A stretch of DNA of 64,000 nt. Origin: UBA5239 sp040391785 (lineage in GTDB: Bacteria; Verrucomicrobiota; Lentisphaeria; Victivallales; Victivallaceae). The DNA is taken from the NCBI GenBank assembly GCA_040391785.1, contig JBEBXH010000007.1, forward strand, positions 55,416-119,415, given 5' to 3'. Below are positions 33,863 through 42,685 of this stretch, in pieces. Below the pieces are notes generated by a model. The model saw only the letters and a list, made by a program, of their open reading frames with translations. It made no database searches and was not told where the DNA came from. How positions within the stretch are numbered: the stretch's first letter is position 1; each line of letters opens with the position of its first letter. The translations under genes were made by a program, and so were the position numbers.

Positions 33863-35002
33863 TTACTTGGCAGCCTGCGGGACGATTTGCGGGGCCAATT
33901 TCGGCTCCTCGACGAACATTTTCACCTTGCCGGCAGCCACTGCGTCAGCGAACGATTTCTCAACGAATTCGTAAGCCTTGGGCTGCGAGAGAGTGCGCTT
34001 CAGTTCGGTCTTCAGGTTGTCATCCAGCGGGCGAACTTCCGGTTTGTCTACGGAGGCGTCGCGGCGGATGATGTGGTAGCCCAGGTCGGACTTGACCGGC
34101 TTACCGTAAACTTTGCCGACTTCAAGGGTGAGTGCGACAGCCGCAAATTCCGGACCGAAGAAACTGCGTTCTTTGGTGATGACTCCAAGCTTGCCCTGGC
34201 GTGCCTTGCTCGGGCAGGCGCTTTCGGAGGCAACCAGTTCTTCAAAAACGGCTCCGTCCTTCTGCAGTTTGGCGATGATATCATTGGCGCGCTTCTCCGC
34301 ATCGGCTTCCTTATCCTTGTCTATCATAATCAGGATATGAGACACGCGGGCGGAATCCTTCGGATCGGCCGGGGTCGTGTACTCCACGTCTTTGTTGTCC
34401 TGATAATATTTTTCCACTTCCTGGTCAGTGACCTGGATTTTCTTCTCCAGCCACTGGCTGACAGCGATATTTTTCTGCATATCGGGATTGTTGGATTCTT
34501 TTTCAATATATTGTTCGGGGGTCATATTCTGAGTGGCCTTGAGCTGAGCAATATTTCTCTCGTACGCCTGGGGATTTTCTTTTTTGGCTTGTTCCAACCC
34601 GTCCGTGTAATACTTCACCACGGCGGCTTTGTCCGCTTTGAATCCATCTTTGTCCGCTTCGTCCACGAGAACATCCCGTGTCGCCAGATTACGGGCAACC
34701 ATATAAACTGCATTTTTGAACTCTTCCGGCGGCAACATCGCCAAAGTTCCGCCCTGCCGCCTCAGCATTCCTTCGAGCTGGGTGAGCACTTCTTTTTTGG
34801 TAATGTCTTTGCTGCCGACTTTGGCCAGGACATCCGGCAGGGTGGCGGCCAGATCAACCTTGAGTTCTTCTTTGACGGCGGAGGGAGCGGCCGGGGCCGG
34901 CACGGGAGCGTTGGCATCCTGAGCGCTCAGCGACATCGTCAGGGCTGTACCGGATACGATCATCCCGGCGATCAGTGATTTCATTACCATGTTTTGTTTC
35001 AT
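33863..35002 (-). CDS. Periplasmic parvulin-type peptidyl-prolyl isomerase (SurA/PpiC-like)
   Basis: The 379-residue protein has a signal peptide (KSLIAGMIVSGTALTMSLSAQDA), a SurA-like N-terminal chaperone region with TQLEGMLRRQGGTLAML and one parvulin domain (RVSHILIMIDKDKEADAEKR ... GKLGVITKERSFFGPEFAAV ... KSDLGYHIIRRDASV). It is soluble, unlike its anchored downstream paralogue. An outer membrane or secreted-protein folding role is expected. Confidence 0.9.
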   Translation of the reverse strand: MKQNMVMKSLIAGMIVSGTALTMSLSAQDANAPVPAPAAPSAVKEELKVDLAATLPDVLAKVGSKDITKKEVLTQLEGMLRRQGGTLAMLPPEEFKNAVYMVARNLATRDVLVDEADKDGFKADKAAVVKYYTDGLEQAKKENPQAYERNIAQLKATQNMTPEQYIEKESNNPDMQKNIAVSQWLEKKIQVTDQEVEKYYQDNKDVEYTTPADPKDSARVSHILIMIDKDKEADAEKRANDIIAKLQKDGAVFEELVASESACPSKARQGKLGVITKERSFFGPEFAAVALTLEVGKVYGKPVKSDLGYHIIRRDASVDKPEVRPLDDNLKTELKRTLSQPKAYEFVEKSFADAVAAGKVKMFVEEPKLAPQIVPQAAK

Positions 35003-35333
35003 TTCGGAACCTTCTTTTGTTCGTTATGTTTTTTGTTTTGGTTCTTGTCTCAATATGTAAATAAGACCGCCGGGAGAAATTTTTGTTCCAGCGGGAGCTT
35101 AATTAATCCATATAAAATATTTACCCCTGTTCAATAAATCGAATTAATATATTCCCCGGAAAAGATAATTACAAGCAGATATTTTCAGAATAAACCCCGG
35201 AACCCCCGGAAATCCCCCAGGCTTTTTGTCGGACAGGTCGGATCAAGCAATCCTCTCTATATTCAGTATCCGGCGGGGTCCAGGGGCGGCAGCCTCTTTG
35301 CGCGAGGAACGCGCAGCTCCTCGCCCCCAGAAT
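35003..35333. other. Gene-free stretch with a GC hairpin
   Basis: No credible gene is present. It contains AT-rich sequence next to the PpiC gene, a short cggacaggtcggatc repeat at 35229-35243 and a perfect hairpin GCGAGGA-N9-TCCTCGC (35302-35324). A related hairpin occurs at 49966-49986. Confidence 0.6.
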
Positions 35334-35361
35334 AAAAAAGCCCGTCCGGGGTTGGACGGGC
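35334..35361 (-). terminator. Intrinsic terminator after the lipoprotein gene
   Basis: On the reverse strand GCCCGTCC (35361-35354) pairs with GGACGGGC (35347-35340), followed by TTTTTT. Confidence 0.85.
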
Positions 35362-35381
35362 GCGTTATTCGTCGATAGCGA

Positions 35382-36236
35382 TTAGATGTTGGGAGCCGTT
35401 TTTTCGGCTTCCTTCACTTCCTGCTGTTCTTTTTTGCTGTTGTCGAGTTCCTGATTGGCCTTTTCGAGGGTTTCCTCGGCTTTCTTTTCTACGGCTTTGT
35501 CGTCGAGCAGAGTTGGATTGGCATCGAGGTATTTTTCAAGTTCGGGAATGGCTTTGTTGAGGGCTTCGCGAACCATTTTCGGGAAGATTTCGATTTCTTC
35601 GCTGGTGCGGCCGTAGGCCCAGCGGCAACCGGATTCTTCCACTTTGATCGGGTATTCCCAGACGATTTTTTCGGTCGAGCGGTGATACAGACGAAGCTTC
35701 ATATCCAATTGGCTGTCAAGATAGGTGGCGGGCAGGCCGACAACCCACAGAACGGGCGAAACGAAGGTCAAGCCGTACGAAATCAGCTTGGCATCGAACC
35801 GGGCGGTGTAGATTTCGGCATCGAGAATCAGGTCGCCTTTCAGGTCATTGATATCACGGGAGGCGTAAGTACTGTTGAAAATCCGCGAAGTATCGAAGCT
35901 GACGGCCACGGCATTGGCCAAACTGGCGATCATGTCATGCTTGTAGTTGGCGGTATTCATCATGGCTTTGCCGTGTTCCGGGCGGTCGTAGCTGACCCAG
36001 CCGAAGGGCATCAGCGGGCAGAGGCTCCAGAAGACGGTGCCGGCGGAGTTGCTGTCACCACGCAGGTCCTTGAAATCGGTCACGGCCACGGTATTCGGAA
36101 AAACCGGCGTGGTATCGAGGACCACCATATCTTTTTTGCCATCGTCAAACGTCGTGGCGAAAATCCCCGGGGACTTGCAGCCGGTCATGCCCAGCGCAAT
36201 CACGATCACAGACACCAGTGTCAATAAACTTTTCAT
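35382..36236 (-). CDS. Lipoprotein of unknown function
   Basis: The 284-residue protein starts with a lipoprotein signal (MKSLLTLVSVIVIALGMTGC, lipobox MTGC). The middle part includes TVAVTDFKDLRGDSNSAGTV, reminiscent of LpoB/CsgG-like outer membrane lipoproteins that begin with a VAVxxF strand. The end (residues about 235-284) is a charged helix, probably coiled coil (KKAEETLEKANQELDNSKKE). I do not recognise a named family. It has its own terminator and appears monocistronic. Confidence 0.7.
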   Translation of the reverse strand: MKSLLTLVSVIVIALGMTGCKSPGIFATTFDDGKKDMVVLDTTPVFPNTVAVTDFKDLRGDSNSAGTVFWSLCPLMPFGWVSYDRPEHGKAMMNTANYKHDMIASLANAVAVSFDTSRIFNSTYASRDINDLKGDLILDAEIYTARFDAKLISYGLTFVSPVLWVVGLPATYLDSQLDMKLRLYHRSTEKIVWEYPIKVEESGCRWAYGRTSEEIEIFPKMVREALNKAIPELEKYLDANPTLLDDKAVEKKAEETLEKANQELDNSKKEQQEVKEAEKTAPNI

Positions 36237-36328
36237 CCAAGCCTCCTTATTATAGAATCAATATTACCAAAAAATAACCGCCGAAACACAAATATTCAAG
36301 TCCTAATTGTAAGAATCTCGAGATTAAA

Positions 36329-36373
36329 ATGGACAACATGGACACGATGGACGCGATGGACCTCATGGACAGC
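36329..36373. repeat. Five 9-base ATGGACNNN repeats
   Basis: ATGGACAAC, ATGGACACG, ATGGACGCG, ATGGACCTC, ATGGACAGC follow each other. No ribosome site or long frame goes with them, so this is an intergenic repeat, not a coding Met-Asp repeat. Confidence 0.7.
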
Positions 36374-36410
36374 CGAAATTGAGCTCAGGCATTGTCCATA
36401 AATTCCCCGA

Positions 36411-36590
36411 CCTTCCGCTCAGTGTTGAAAAATCAGCTGCGCGCTTTTTCAACTTCGCTCTCGTTCGGAAGGTGATTATTTTGTAGCGCCTGCGGCTTAC
36501 GGTTTGTTCCGCCTTAGGGGCGGCCAGCGCTGTCCGCGCGCTGGATCGCGTCCGGGCAAGCGCCCGGTGGCGAGTTTTTTTTTTGTATAA
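36411..36590. other. Hairpin-rich intergenic stretch
   Basis: Nested inverted repeats CCTTCCG/CGGAAGG (36411-36417, 36466-36472) and GTTGAAAAA/TTTTTCAAC (36424-36432, 36445-36453) form a long imperfect hairpin. Further right CCAGCGC/GCGCTGG and CCGGGC/GCCCGG hairpins follow. No protein gene is visible. It could be a repeat relic or a structured RNA. Confidence 0.5.
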
Positions 36591-36601
36591 AAAAATTGTG
36601 A

Positions 36602-37426
36602 TCAGGCGTTGGGATTGGCCGTGCGGCGGCGATAGGCGGTGGGCGTTTCGCCGCAGAGACGGCGGAATACCCGGTGAAAATAGGCACTGTCATGGAAACC
36701 GCAGCGTTCCGCCACCGTCTCGATGTTGAAGGCCGAATGTTCGAGCAATCGCTGCGCCATCTGCAGCCGTCGGTGATTCAACAGCACCGCGAAACCCTCG
36801 CCGAACAGCTTTTTCACTTGTTCCGAAGTCCGCGCCGGGCTCAGGCCGATGAACTCCGCCAGGTCGTCCAGCCCGATCGGACGGCTGTAATTGCGGGCGA
36901 TGAATTGTTCGATCCGCTCGCGGCGGCTGCTCCCGGTGGGGTACGGACGGGCGACGCATTCGGCCAGGTGCTGGGCCAGCAGCGCGCCGAGAGCGAGCAG
37001 GTCGCGCCGCGATTCCGGCGACAGCGGCGGCGGTTTGGACGGCAGATCGTTTTCGCGAATGTTCTCGTGAAAAGCATTCGCTACCAGCGGCGGCGCCCCG
37101 CTGAAGGGACCGGCAAACAGCGCCGCGCAGACCTTGCCGCCGGACATCACCGGAAAAACCGCTTCCAGATAGCCGAGCGGGCAGTATTTGTAAAACGGTT
37201 CGGACGAGTTGCCGTGATGTTTCTGGATGCTGGTGGTGTCGAAGGCGATGCAGATGCGGTCGGTGCCGGGGTTCTTTTTCTTCAATTTCGTGCAGTAAGG
37301 ATTCAGGTGGAAGCGCGGCAGCGAGCACTCGTGGAAGCGCCCGGTATAGTCATGCAGGCACAGACGGCAATTGAACTGGTGTTCAAACGCCCGGACGGCG
37401 GCATCGAATGTCTTGAAATCACTCAT
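36602..37426 (-). CDS. AraC-family regulator with Cys-rich PocR-like sensor
   Basis: The 274-residue protein has an N-terminal sensor resembling the PocR ligand-binding domain, with conserved Cys spacing (FNCRLCLHDYTGRFHEC; YCTKLKKKNPGTDRICIAFD; YKYCPLGYLEAVFPV), and a C-terminal AraC double helix-turn-helix (IGLDDLAEFIGLSPARTSEQ; NIETVAERCGFHDSAYFHRV). The ATG at 37426 follows GAGGA; an upstream in-frame ATG is less likely. It is divergent from the FAD oxidoreductase gene and probably controls it. Confidence 0.87.
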   Translation of the reverse strand: MSDFKTFDAAVRAFEHQFNCRLCLHDYTGRFHECSLPRFHLNPYCTKLKKKNPGTDRICIAFDTTSIQKHHGNSSEPFYKYCPLGYLEAVFPVMSGGKVCAALFAGPFSGAPPLVANAFHENIRENDLPSKPPPLSPESRRDLLALGALLAQHLAECVARPYPTGSSRRERIEQFIARNYSRPIGLDDLAEFIGLSPARTSEQVKKLFGEGFAVLLNHRRLQMAQRLLEHSAFNIETVAERCGFHDSAYFHRVFRRLCGETPTAYRRRTANPNA

Positions 37427-37541
37427 AATTCCTCGTTTGTGATAAAAATACAACAAAACAGCAAAAAAATCCATATCATTTCAAAGAAAAAACGATATAT
37501 TATTTGTAGTATACCAAAAAATAATACGGAGAACGATACTC

Positions 37542-38852
37542 ATGGAAACAATCGGTTATAAGTTTGACAAGGCGATCCCGGTAATTGCGGAAGCGGATGT
37601 AGTGGTAATCGGCGGCGGCCCCGGGGGCATCAGCGCGTCGGTCATGGCGGCCCGCCAGGGTGTCAAGGTGATGCTGGTGGAACGCTACGGCGCGCTCGGC
37701 GGCATGGCTTCCTACGGCGAAGTTTCTCCGTTCATGTTCAACCATGTGAATGGCGCCACGATCGACCGTCCGCTGTATGTGGACTGGGTCCGGAAAATGT
37801 GGGAATACCTGCCGGTGCAGCAGCGCGGCGAGAATTTCGACGAAAAGGTCGCAAGTCCCCTCGAAATGCGGATCACCAAAGACCTCGCCATGCTCGGCGG
37901 CGAGGACCTCTGCCTCGAAGCCGGCGTCAAGCTGCTTTATCACCACGACCTGACGGATGTGATCATGGACGGCAACAAAATCACCGCCGCGATCTTCAGC
38001 TCCAAGTCCGGCCCGGTGGCGATTAAAGGTAAAATTTTTGTGGACAGCACCGGTGACGGCGACCTGGCCAAGCTCTCCGGCTGCGAATGCCAGTTCGGCA
38101 ATGACGACGGTTTCTGTCAGCCGATGACCCTGTGTTTCAAACTGTCGGACGTGGATGCCGACCGCATGCCCGACCGCGCCGGCGTCAATGTTTATTACGA
38201 CAAGGCCAAGGCCAACGGCGAAATCGACTGCATCCGCGAAAACGTCCTCTGGTTCCTGACTCATGAGAAGGACGTGATTCATTTCAATACCACCCGCGTG
38301 ATCAAGAAAAGCGGCGTCAACGGCGTCGAGCTCTCCGAAGCGGAAATCGATGCGCGCCGTCAGGTCCGCGAATACCTCCGGTTCCTGCGCAAACACGTGC
38401 CGGGTTATGAAAAGGCCCGCATCCACTCGATGGCGCACCATATCGGTATCCGCGAAACCCGCCGCGTGGTCGGCTTGATCCTGCAGACTGCCGCTGATTT
38501 TACCGCGACCCGCAAATACGACGACGGCATCGCCAAAGTGCGTTATCCGATCGACATTCACAACCCCTCCGGTACTGGCACGATTCTTGAGCACATGCCG
38601 GAAAACCAATGGTACGAAATCAGTTACCGCGCCATCGTGCCGAAGGGCAGCGGCAACCTGTTGATGGGCTGCCGGGCGATTTCGCTGGACCATGCGCTGC
38701 ACAGCAGTGCGCGGGTGATGCCGCCAGTCTGTTCGATCGGTCAGGCCGCCGGTATGGGCGCCGCCATGGCGGTGAAATCCGGCAAGGCCCCGGCCGAAGT
38801 CAACGGCGTCGAAGTCCGCAAAAACCTCGTCGCCGCAGGCGCGGACCTGTAG
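37542..38852 (+). CDS. FAD-dependent oxidoreductase
   Basis: The 436-residue flavoprotein has the dinucleotide-binding motif VVVIGGGPGGISASVMAARQ (residues about 18-37) and ends with the second FAD motif VMPPVCSIGQAAGMGAAMAV. It fits the FAD_oxidored family (PF12831) often found in polysaccharide and sugar-acid loci of Planctomycetes-Verrucomicrobia-Lentisphaerae bacteria. No signal peptide. A ribosome site CGGAGAA precedes the ATG. Substrate unknown; its AraC partner suggests induction by a small carbon source. Confidence 0.87.
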   Translation: METIGYKFDKAIPVIAEADVVVIGGGPGGISASVMAARQGVKVMLVERYGALGGMASYGEVSPFMFNHVNGATIDRPLYVDWVRKMWEYLPVQQRGENFDEKVASPLEMRITKDLAMLGGEDLCLEAGVKLLYHHDLTDVIMDGNKITAAIFSSKSGPVAIKGKIFVDSTGDGDLAKLSGCECQFGNDDGFCQPMTLCFKLSDVDADRMPDRAGVNVYYDKAKANGEIDCIRENVLWFLTHEKDVIHFNTTRVIKKSGVNGVELSEAEIDARRQVREYLRFLRKHVPGYEKARIHSMAHHIGIRETRRVVGLILQTAADFTATRKYDDGIAKVRYPIDIHNPSGTGTILEHMPENQWYEISYRAIVPKGSGNLLMGCRAISLDHALHSSARVMPPVCSIGQAAGMGAAMAVKSGKAPAEVNGVEVRKNLVAAGADL

Positions 38853-38859
38853 GGGAAAT

Positions 38860-39106
38860 TGGACGGCGGCTGTGCCGCCTGAATTGGAAAATTGGCCGCC
38901 ACTGCGTGGCTGAATTGGTCGGCGCAAGCGCCTGAATTGGGAAATGCTTGCGCCAGTCTGTGACTGTCCGTGTAAGTCCGTGATCTTGATGGGACACATC
39001 CGCCTTCGCCAAGGCTATGGCGTGACACGTGGGGCGTATGTGATCTATGAGAGTTGTTCCCCAAATCCCCCAATTCAGGCACCGCCGGTGCCGACCAATT
39101 CTCCAA
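38860..39106. repeat. Variable-hairpin/TGAATTGG repeat elements, two copies
   Basis: In 38860-38940 three GC hairpins of different sequence (GGCGGC-TGT-GCCGCC, GCCAC-TGC-GTGGC, GGCGC-AA-GCGCC) are each followed by TGAATTGG. In 39056-39106 an inverted copy carries GGCACC-GGC-GGTGCC flanked by the same octamer. The gap 38853-39192 holds no gene. Confidence 0.8.
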
Positions 39107-39192
39107 TTATTTCCTTTGCCGTCTGTTGATTTTTCCGGAATTCATGTTATCTTAGGATTATTTATTTGTAATCTAAATGTGAGTTTTGTTGA

Positions 39193-39573
39193 ATGGGCAG
39201 AAAGTGCATACTGTTGGTCTTCTTTTTGGTCGCGTTTTGCGGCTGCTGGAGTGTATTCTCCGGCGATGTGGCCGACCGCTTGCCCAATCGCCTCACCAGC
39301 GGCATTCATGCCGGAAGCAACGGGTTCGGCAAGCAGGCGCTGATGCGCAGCCAATGCGCCGGTTCCCTGTCGCTGGTCGCCGGCAACCGCAATACTCTCA
39401 GTAATTATCTGAATCAGCTTTTTTCACGTACGCCGGATCTGTTTCTGGCTGATGAATTTTCGATTCTCCGCTGGTTTGCCGGCGGCAATTATTCGCGGGA
39501 GGTTCCTCCGGCGAAATTCCTCAATGACCTGCTGAATTATCATATTATTGTCCGGGCCGGGCCGTTCTGCTGA
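39193..39573 (+). CDS. Small putative lipoprotein or secreted protein
   Basis: The 126-residue protein starts with a hydrophobic export signal ending in Cys (MGRKCILLVFFLVAFCGC). The mature part has no recognised domain. Ribosome site support is weak. It precedes the Na+ symporter by 48 bases in the same direction, so a shared transcript is possible. The frame could be a chance one, but the signal-like N-terminus and position favour a real gene. Confidence 0.5.
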   Translation: MGRKCILLVFFLVAFCGCWSVFSGDVADRLPNRLTSGIHAGSNGFGKQALMRSQCAGSLSLVAGNRNTLSNYLNQLFSRTPDLFLADEFSILRWFAGGNYSREVPPAKFLNDLLNYHIIVRAGPFC

Positions 39574-39621
39574 TTTCGTATTTTTTTGCCGAAATTTAAA
39601 CAGAACTAACCAAGGACAATT

Positions 39622-41955
39622 ATGCATTGGATCGATTGGATTATCGTGGTCATACCACTTTTTATAGTGATGCTGATCGCACTGAAAAGTCAGAAATATG
39701 TAAAGGGAGTGGCAGACTTCCTGACGGCGGGCCGGGTGGCCGGCCGCTATGTAGTGGCGGTAGCCAGCGGTGAAGCGGCAACGGGGCTGATCAGCCTGGT
39801 CGCGATTTTTGAAATGTACTACACTTGCGGTTTCGCCGTCAGTTTCTGGAGCAGTATTGCCACGCCGATCGGTCTGGCGTTTGCCTTGACGGGGTATTGT
39901 ACTTACCGCTTCCGCGAAACCCGCGCCATGACCATGGGGCAGTTTTTCGAAATGCGTTACAGCAAAGGGTTCCGTATTTTCGCCGCCGTGCTGCAATCGC
40001 TTTCCGGCGTCATCAACTACGCGATTTTCCCTGCTGTCAGCGCGCGGTTTCTGATTTACTTCCTCGACCTGCCGACGCATCTGCAGATTTTCGGGCTTAA
40101 TTTCTCCACGTTCGGAGTGGTCATGTTCGCGTTTCTTTCGCTGGCCGTGCTGATCATCACGCTGGGCGGCCAGATCACCATCATGACCACCGACTGCGTG
40201 GCGGGGATCCTGAGTTATCCCATGTACGTGGTCATCGTCGGATTTATCCTGTACAAATTCTCCTGGACCCAGGAAATGGCACCCACGCTGCTGGACCGCG
40301 CTCCGGGAATGAGCATGCTCAATCCGTACGACATTGAGAAGCTGAGCAAATTCAACCTGTTCTATATTTTCGTCGGTATTTTCGCTTCGGTTTTCAACCG
40401 CATGTCGTGGTCGGGCCTGCAGGGTTACAACTGCTCCGCGGCCAATGCGCATGAACAGAAAATGGGCGGCCTCCTCGGCACCTGGCGCGCCGGATTCTCC
40501 GTCATGATGTACGTCCTGCTGGCCGTGGCCGCATACACCTATCTGCACCATGCCAACTTCGCACCGAAGGCGAAAAACATCCATACCCAGCTCACCAAGA
40601 AAACGCTCTCCGACATTGCCGCCGCCAAGGAGTTCGATACTGCCCGCAGCGAGATCGCCACCATGCTGGCTACCGGCGAGATGTCCGATTATATCAAGGG
40701 TAGCCTCCCCGAAGACACCAAGATCAAGCCTGAAACCTTCACGTATGATGATTACAAAGGCATTTCCCAGGCCGCCATCCGCCAGATCGATAAAGGGACC
40801 GGGCAATCGTTCGGAACCATTTACAACCAGATGCTGGTGCCGACCGCCATCCGGGAAATGCTGCCGCTCGGCCTGACCGGAGTATTCTGTGCGCTCATGA
40901 TCTTCCTCCTGGTCACGACCGATACCTCCTACTTGCATTCATGGGGCAGTATTATCGTGCAGGACCTGGTTCTGCCGTTCCGCAAAACGCCGTTTACCCC
41001 CAAGCAACAGCTGTGGCTCCTGCGGCTGGTGATCGCCGGCGTGGCGGCGTTCGCCTTCTTCTTCTCGTTCTTCTTTGCCCAGATCGACTATATCCTGATG
41101 TTCTTCGCGATTACCGGGGCGATCTGGCTCGGGGGCGCGGGTCCGATCATCGTCTTCGGGTTGTACTGGAAACGCGGCACGACGGCAGGCGCCTTCGCCG
41201 CGCTGAGCTCGGGAGCATTCCTGGCCGTGGGCGGCATCATTGTGCAGAAGACCTGGGCCGGACACGTTTACCCGTGGCTGGTCAAGCACGAGTACGCAGA
41301 TGCCGTGGGCAAATTCCTGGAAACGGTTTCCAGTCCGTTCAATCCGTATATCACATGGACCATGCGTAGCGATGAGTTCCCGATCAATTCCCAGGAAATC
41401 TACTTCATCGCCATGCTGACCGCGATTATCCTGTACGTGATCCTGTCGCTGATCACCTGCCGGACGCCGTTCAACCTGGAGCGCATCCTGCACCGCGGCA
41501 AATACCGGACCCACGGCGAAGTGGAAAAGGTCAAGATTCCGCTGACCTGGAAAACGTTCCCGAGCAAAATCCTCGGCATCGACTCCGCTTATACCCGCGG
41601 CGACAAGATTCTGGCCTGGTCGGTGTTCCTGTGGTCGTTCGGCAAAGGATTCATCATCTTCTTTGTCTGCGTGGTCATCTGGAACTTCTTCTACCGCTGG
41701 CCGGCTGAATGGTGGGTGCACTACTTCTTCATCACCAACGTGGTGGTGGCCGGGATCGTCGGGGTCGTCAGTACGGTCTGGTTCTCGATCGGCGGATCGA
41801 TGGACCTGATGAAGATGTTCAAGAGCCTGGACAAACGCTCCCACGATGAAACCAACGTGCTGGACGACGGCCGCGTAGTCGGTCATGTCTCCGCCGATGA
41901 CGCCAAACTGATGGAACAAATCGAAAAAGAGGAAAGCAACAATGAAAAAGCTTAA
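39622..41955 (+). CDS. Sodium:solute symporter, SSS family, long form
   Basis: The 777-residue membrane protein has the SSS core (FLTAGRVAGRYVVAVASGEA; TMGQFFEMRYSKGFRIFAAV; NRMSWSGLQGYNCSAANAHE) with about 13-15 helices. It is longer than the usual 500-600 residues because of an insertion of about 110 residues after helix 8 (residues about 310-420, charged) and a long C-terminal part with two more helices. It overlaps the downstream 38-residue gene by 14 bases. Substrate unknown; no enzyme gene is next to it. Confidence 0.87.
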   Translation: MHWIDWIIVVIPLFIVMLIALKSQKYVKGVADFLTAGRVAGRYVVAVASGEAATGLISLVAIFEMYYTCGFAVSFWSSIATPIGLAFALTGYCTYRFRETRAMTMGQFFEMRYSKGFRIFAAVLQSLSGVINYAIFPAVSARFLIYFLDLPTHLQIFGLNFSTFGVVMFAFLSLAVLIITLGGQITIMTTDCVAGILSYPMYVVIVGFILYKFSWTQEMAPTLLDRAPGMSMLNPYDIEKLSKFNLFYIFVGIFASVFNRMSWSGLQGYNCSAANAHEQKMGGLLGTWRAGFSVMMYVLLAVAAYTYLHHANFAPKAKNIHTQLTKKTLSDIAAAKEFDTARSEIATMLATGEMSDYIKGSLPEDTKIKPETFTYDDYKGISQAAIRQIDKGTGQSFGTIYNQMLVPTAIREMLPLGLTGVFCALMIFLLVTTDTSYLHSWGSIIVQDLVLPFRKTPFTPKQQLWLLRLVIAGVAAFAFFFSFFFAQIDYILMFFAITGAIWLGGAGPIIVFGLYWKRGTTAGAFAALSSGAFLAVGGIIVQKTWAGHVYPWLVKHEYADAVGKFLETVSSPFNPYITWTMRSDEFPINSQEIYFIAMLTAIILYVILSLITCRTPFNLERILHRGKYRTHGEVEKVKIPLTWKTFPSKILGIDSAYTRGDKILAWSVFLWSFGKGFIIFFVCVVIWNFFYRWPAEWWVHYFFITNVVVAGIVGVVSTVWFSIGGSMDLMKMFKSLDKRSHDETNVLDDGRVVGHVSADDAKLMEQIEKEESNNEKA

Positions 41956-42058
41956 TGATTGGTTCGGTGCCTATCTGGCAACCTTGGTCGCATTGCTGCT
42001 GATCACAGCCAGTTACCTGTCCTTTCTGCCGCCGCTGAAACGCCGCAGCAAAGCCTGA
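41942..42058 (+). CDS. 38-residue single-pass membrane peptide overlapping the symporter gene
   Basis: The gene begins inside the last codons of the symporter gene in another frame, behind the ribosome site GAGGAAAG. It encodes MKKLNDWFGAYLATLVALLL followed by ITASYLSFLPPLKRRSKA: an amphipathic start, one membrane helix (residues about 9-29) and a basic end (KRRSKA) that would face the cytoplasm. Overlap and polarity suggest translational coupling and a small accessory subunit of the symporter. No named family is recognised. Confidence 0.65.
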   Translation: MKKLNDWFGAYLATLVALLLITASYLSFLPPLKRRSKA

Positions 42059-42183
42059 GAGGGCCAACTCTGAAATCGGGCATATCAGACCGGCTCGGCG
42101 GCGGTTAAACTAAACTCGGAGCGCATTGGGTTAAATTCAATGCCGCTCTGCCTGCCTGATTGCCCCTTGGGAAAAGGAGATCG

Positions 42184-42675
42184 TTATAGTTCGGACTTGA
42201 GCTGAGCGCACCATTGGGCGATGCGTTCAGCGGTTTTATTGCTTTCGTTATCGTCATCGAGGGCGAGGCCGGCGAGTTTGCCGTCGATCACCGCGGTGGA
42301 ACTGCCGAAACTGTAGCCGTCTCTGCTCCAGAATCCGATCACTTCCGCGCCGCGGGCTTTGACCTTGTTGAAAAGAGTGCCGACTCCGTCGATAAAGGAA
42401 TCGCCGAATCCCTGCTGATCGCCGAGCCCGAACAAAGCTACTTTTTTGCCGGTAAGATCGATTTTGTCGAGCTGGTCGATTTGACCGTACCAATCATCCT
42501 GCAGGTCGCCGATGCCCCAGGTGGAGGTCCCGAGGATCAGCAAGTCGGCATTGAAGGTTTCCGCGTTGGCGGATGATACGTTGATGGCTTCGCCGCCGAG
42601 GTTGGCGGCGATGGCTTTGGCGGCATTTTCCGTGTTGCCGGTGCTGCTGCCGTATAGAACTTTGACTACAGACAT
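42184..42675 (-). CDS. Flavodoxin
   Basis: The 163-residue protein has the FMN phosphate loop YGSSTGNTENAAKAI and the isoalloxazine loops LGTSTWGIGDLQDDWYG and FGLGDQQGFGDSFIDGVG of long-chain flavodoxins. It carries electrons in place of ferredoxin, often when iron is scarce. It is ten bases downstream of the DUF3793 gene and probably co-transcribed with it; an iron-regulator-like palindrome precedes the pair. Confidence 0.95.
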   Translation of the reverse strand: MSVVKVLYGSSTGNTENAAKAIAANLGGEAINVSSANAETFNADLLILGTSTWGIGDLQDDWYGQIDQLDKIDLTGKKVALFGLGDQQGFGDSFIDGVGTLFNKVKARGAEVIGFWSRDGYSFGSSTAVIDGKLAGLALDDDNESNKTAERIAQWCAQLKSEL

Positions 42676-42685
42676 AATTTACTCC

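Noticed and set aside
37500..38999. A reverse frame of about 500 codons opposite the FAD oxidoreductase
   Set aside because: The forward frame has intact FAD-binding motifs, while the reverse translation looks like antisense.
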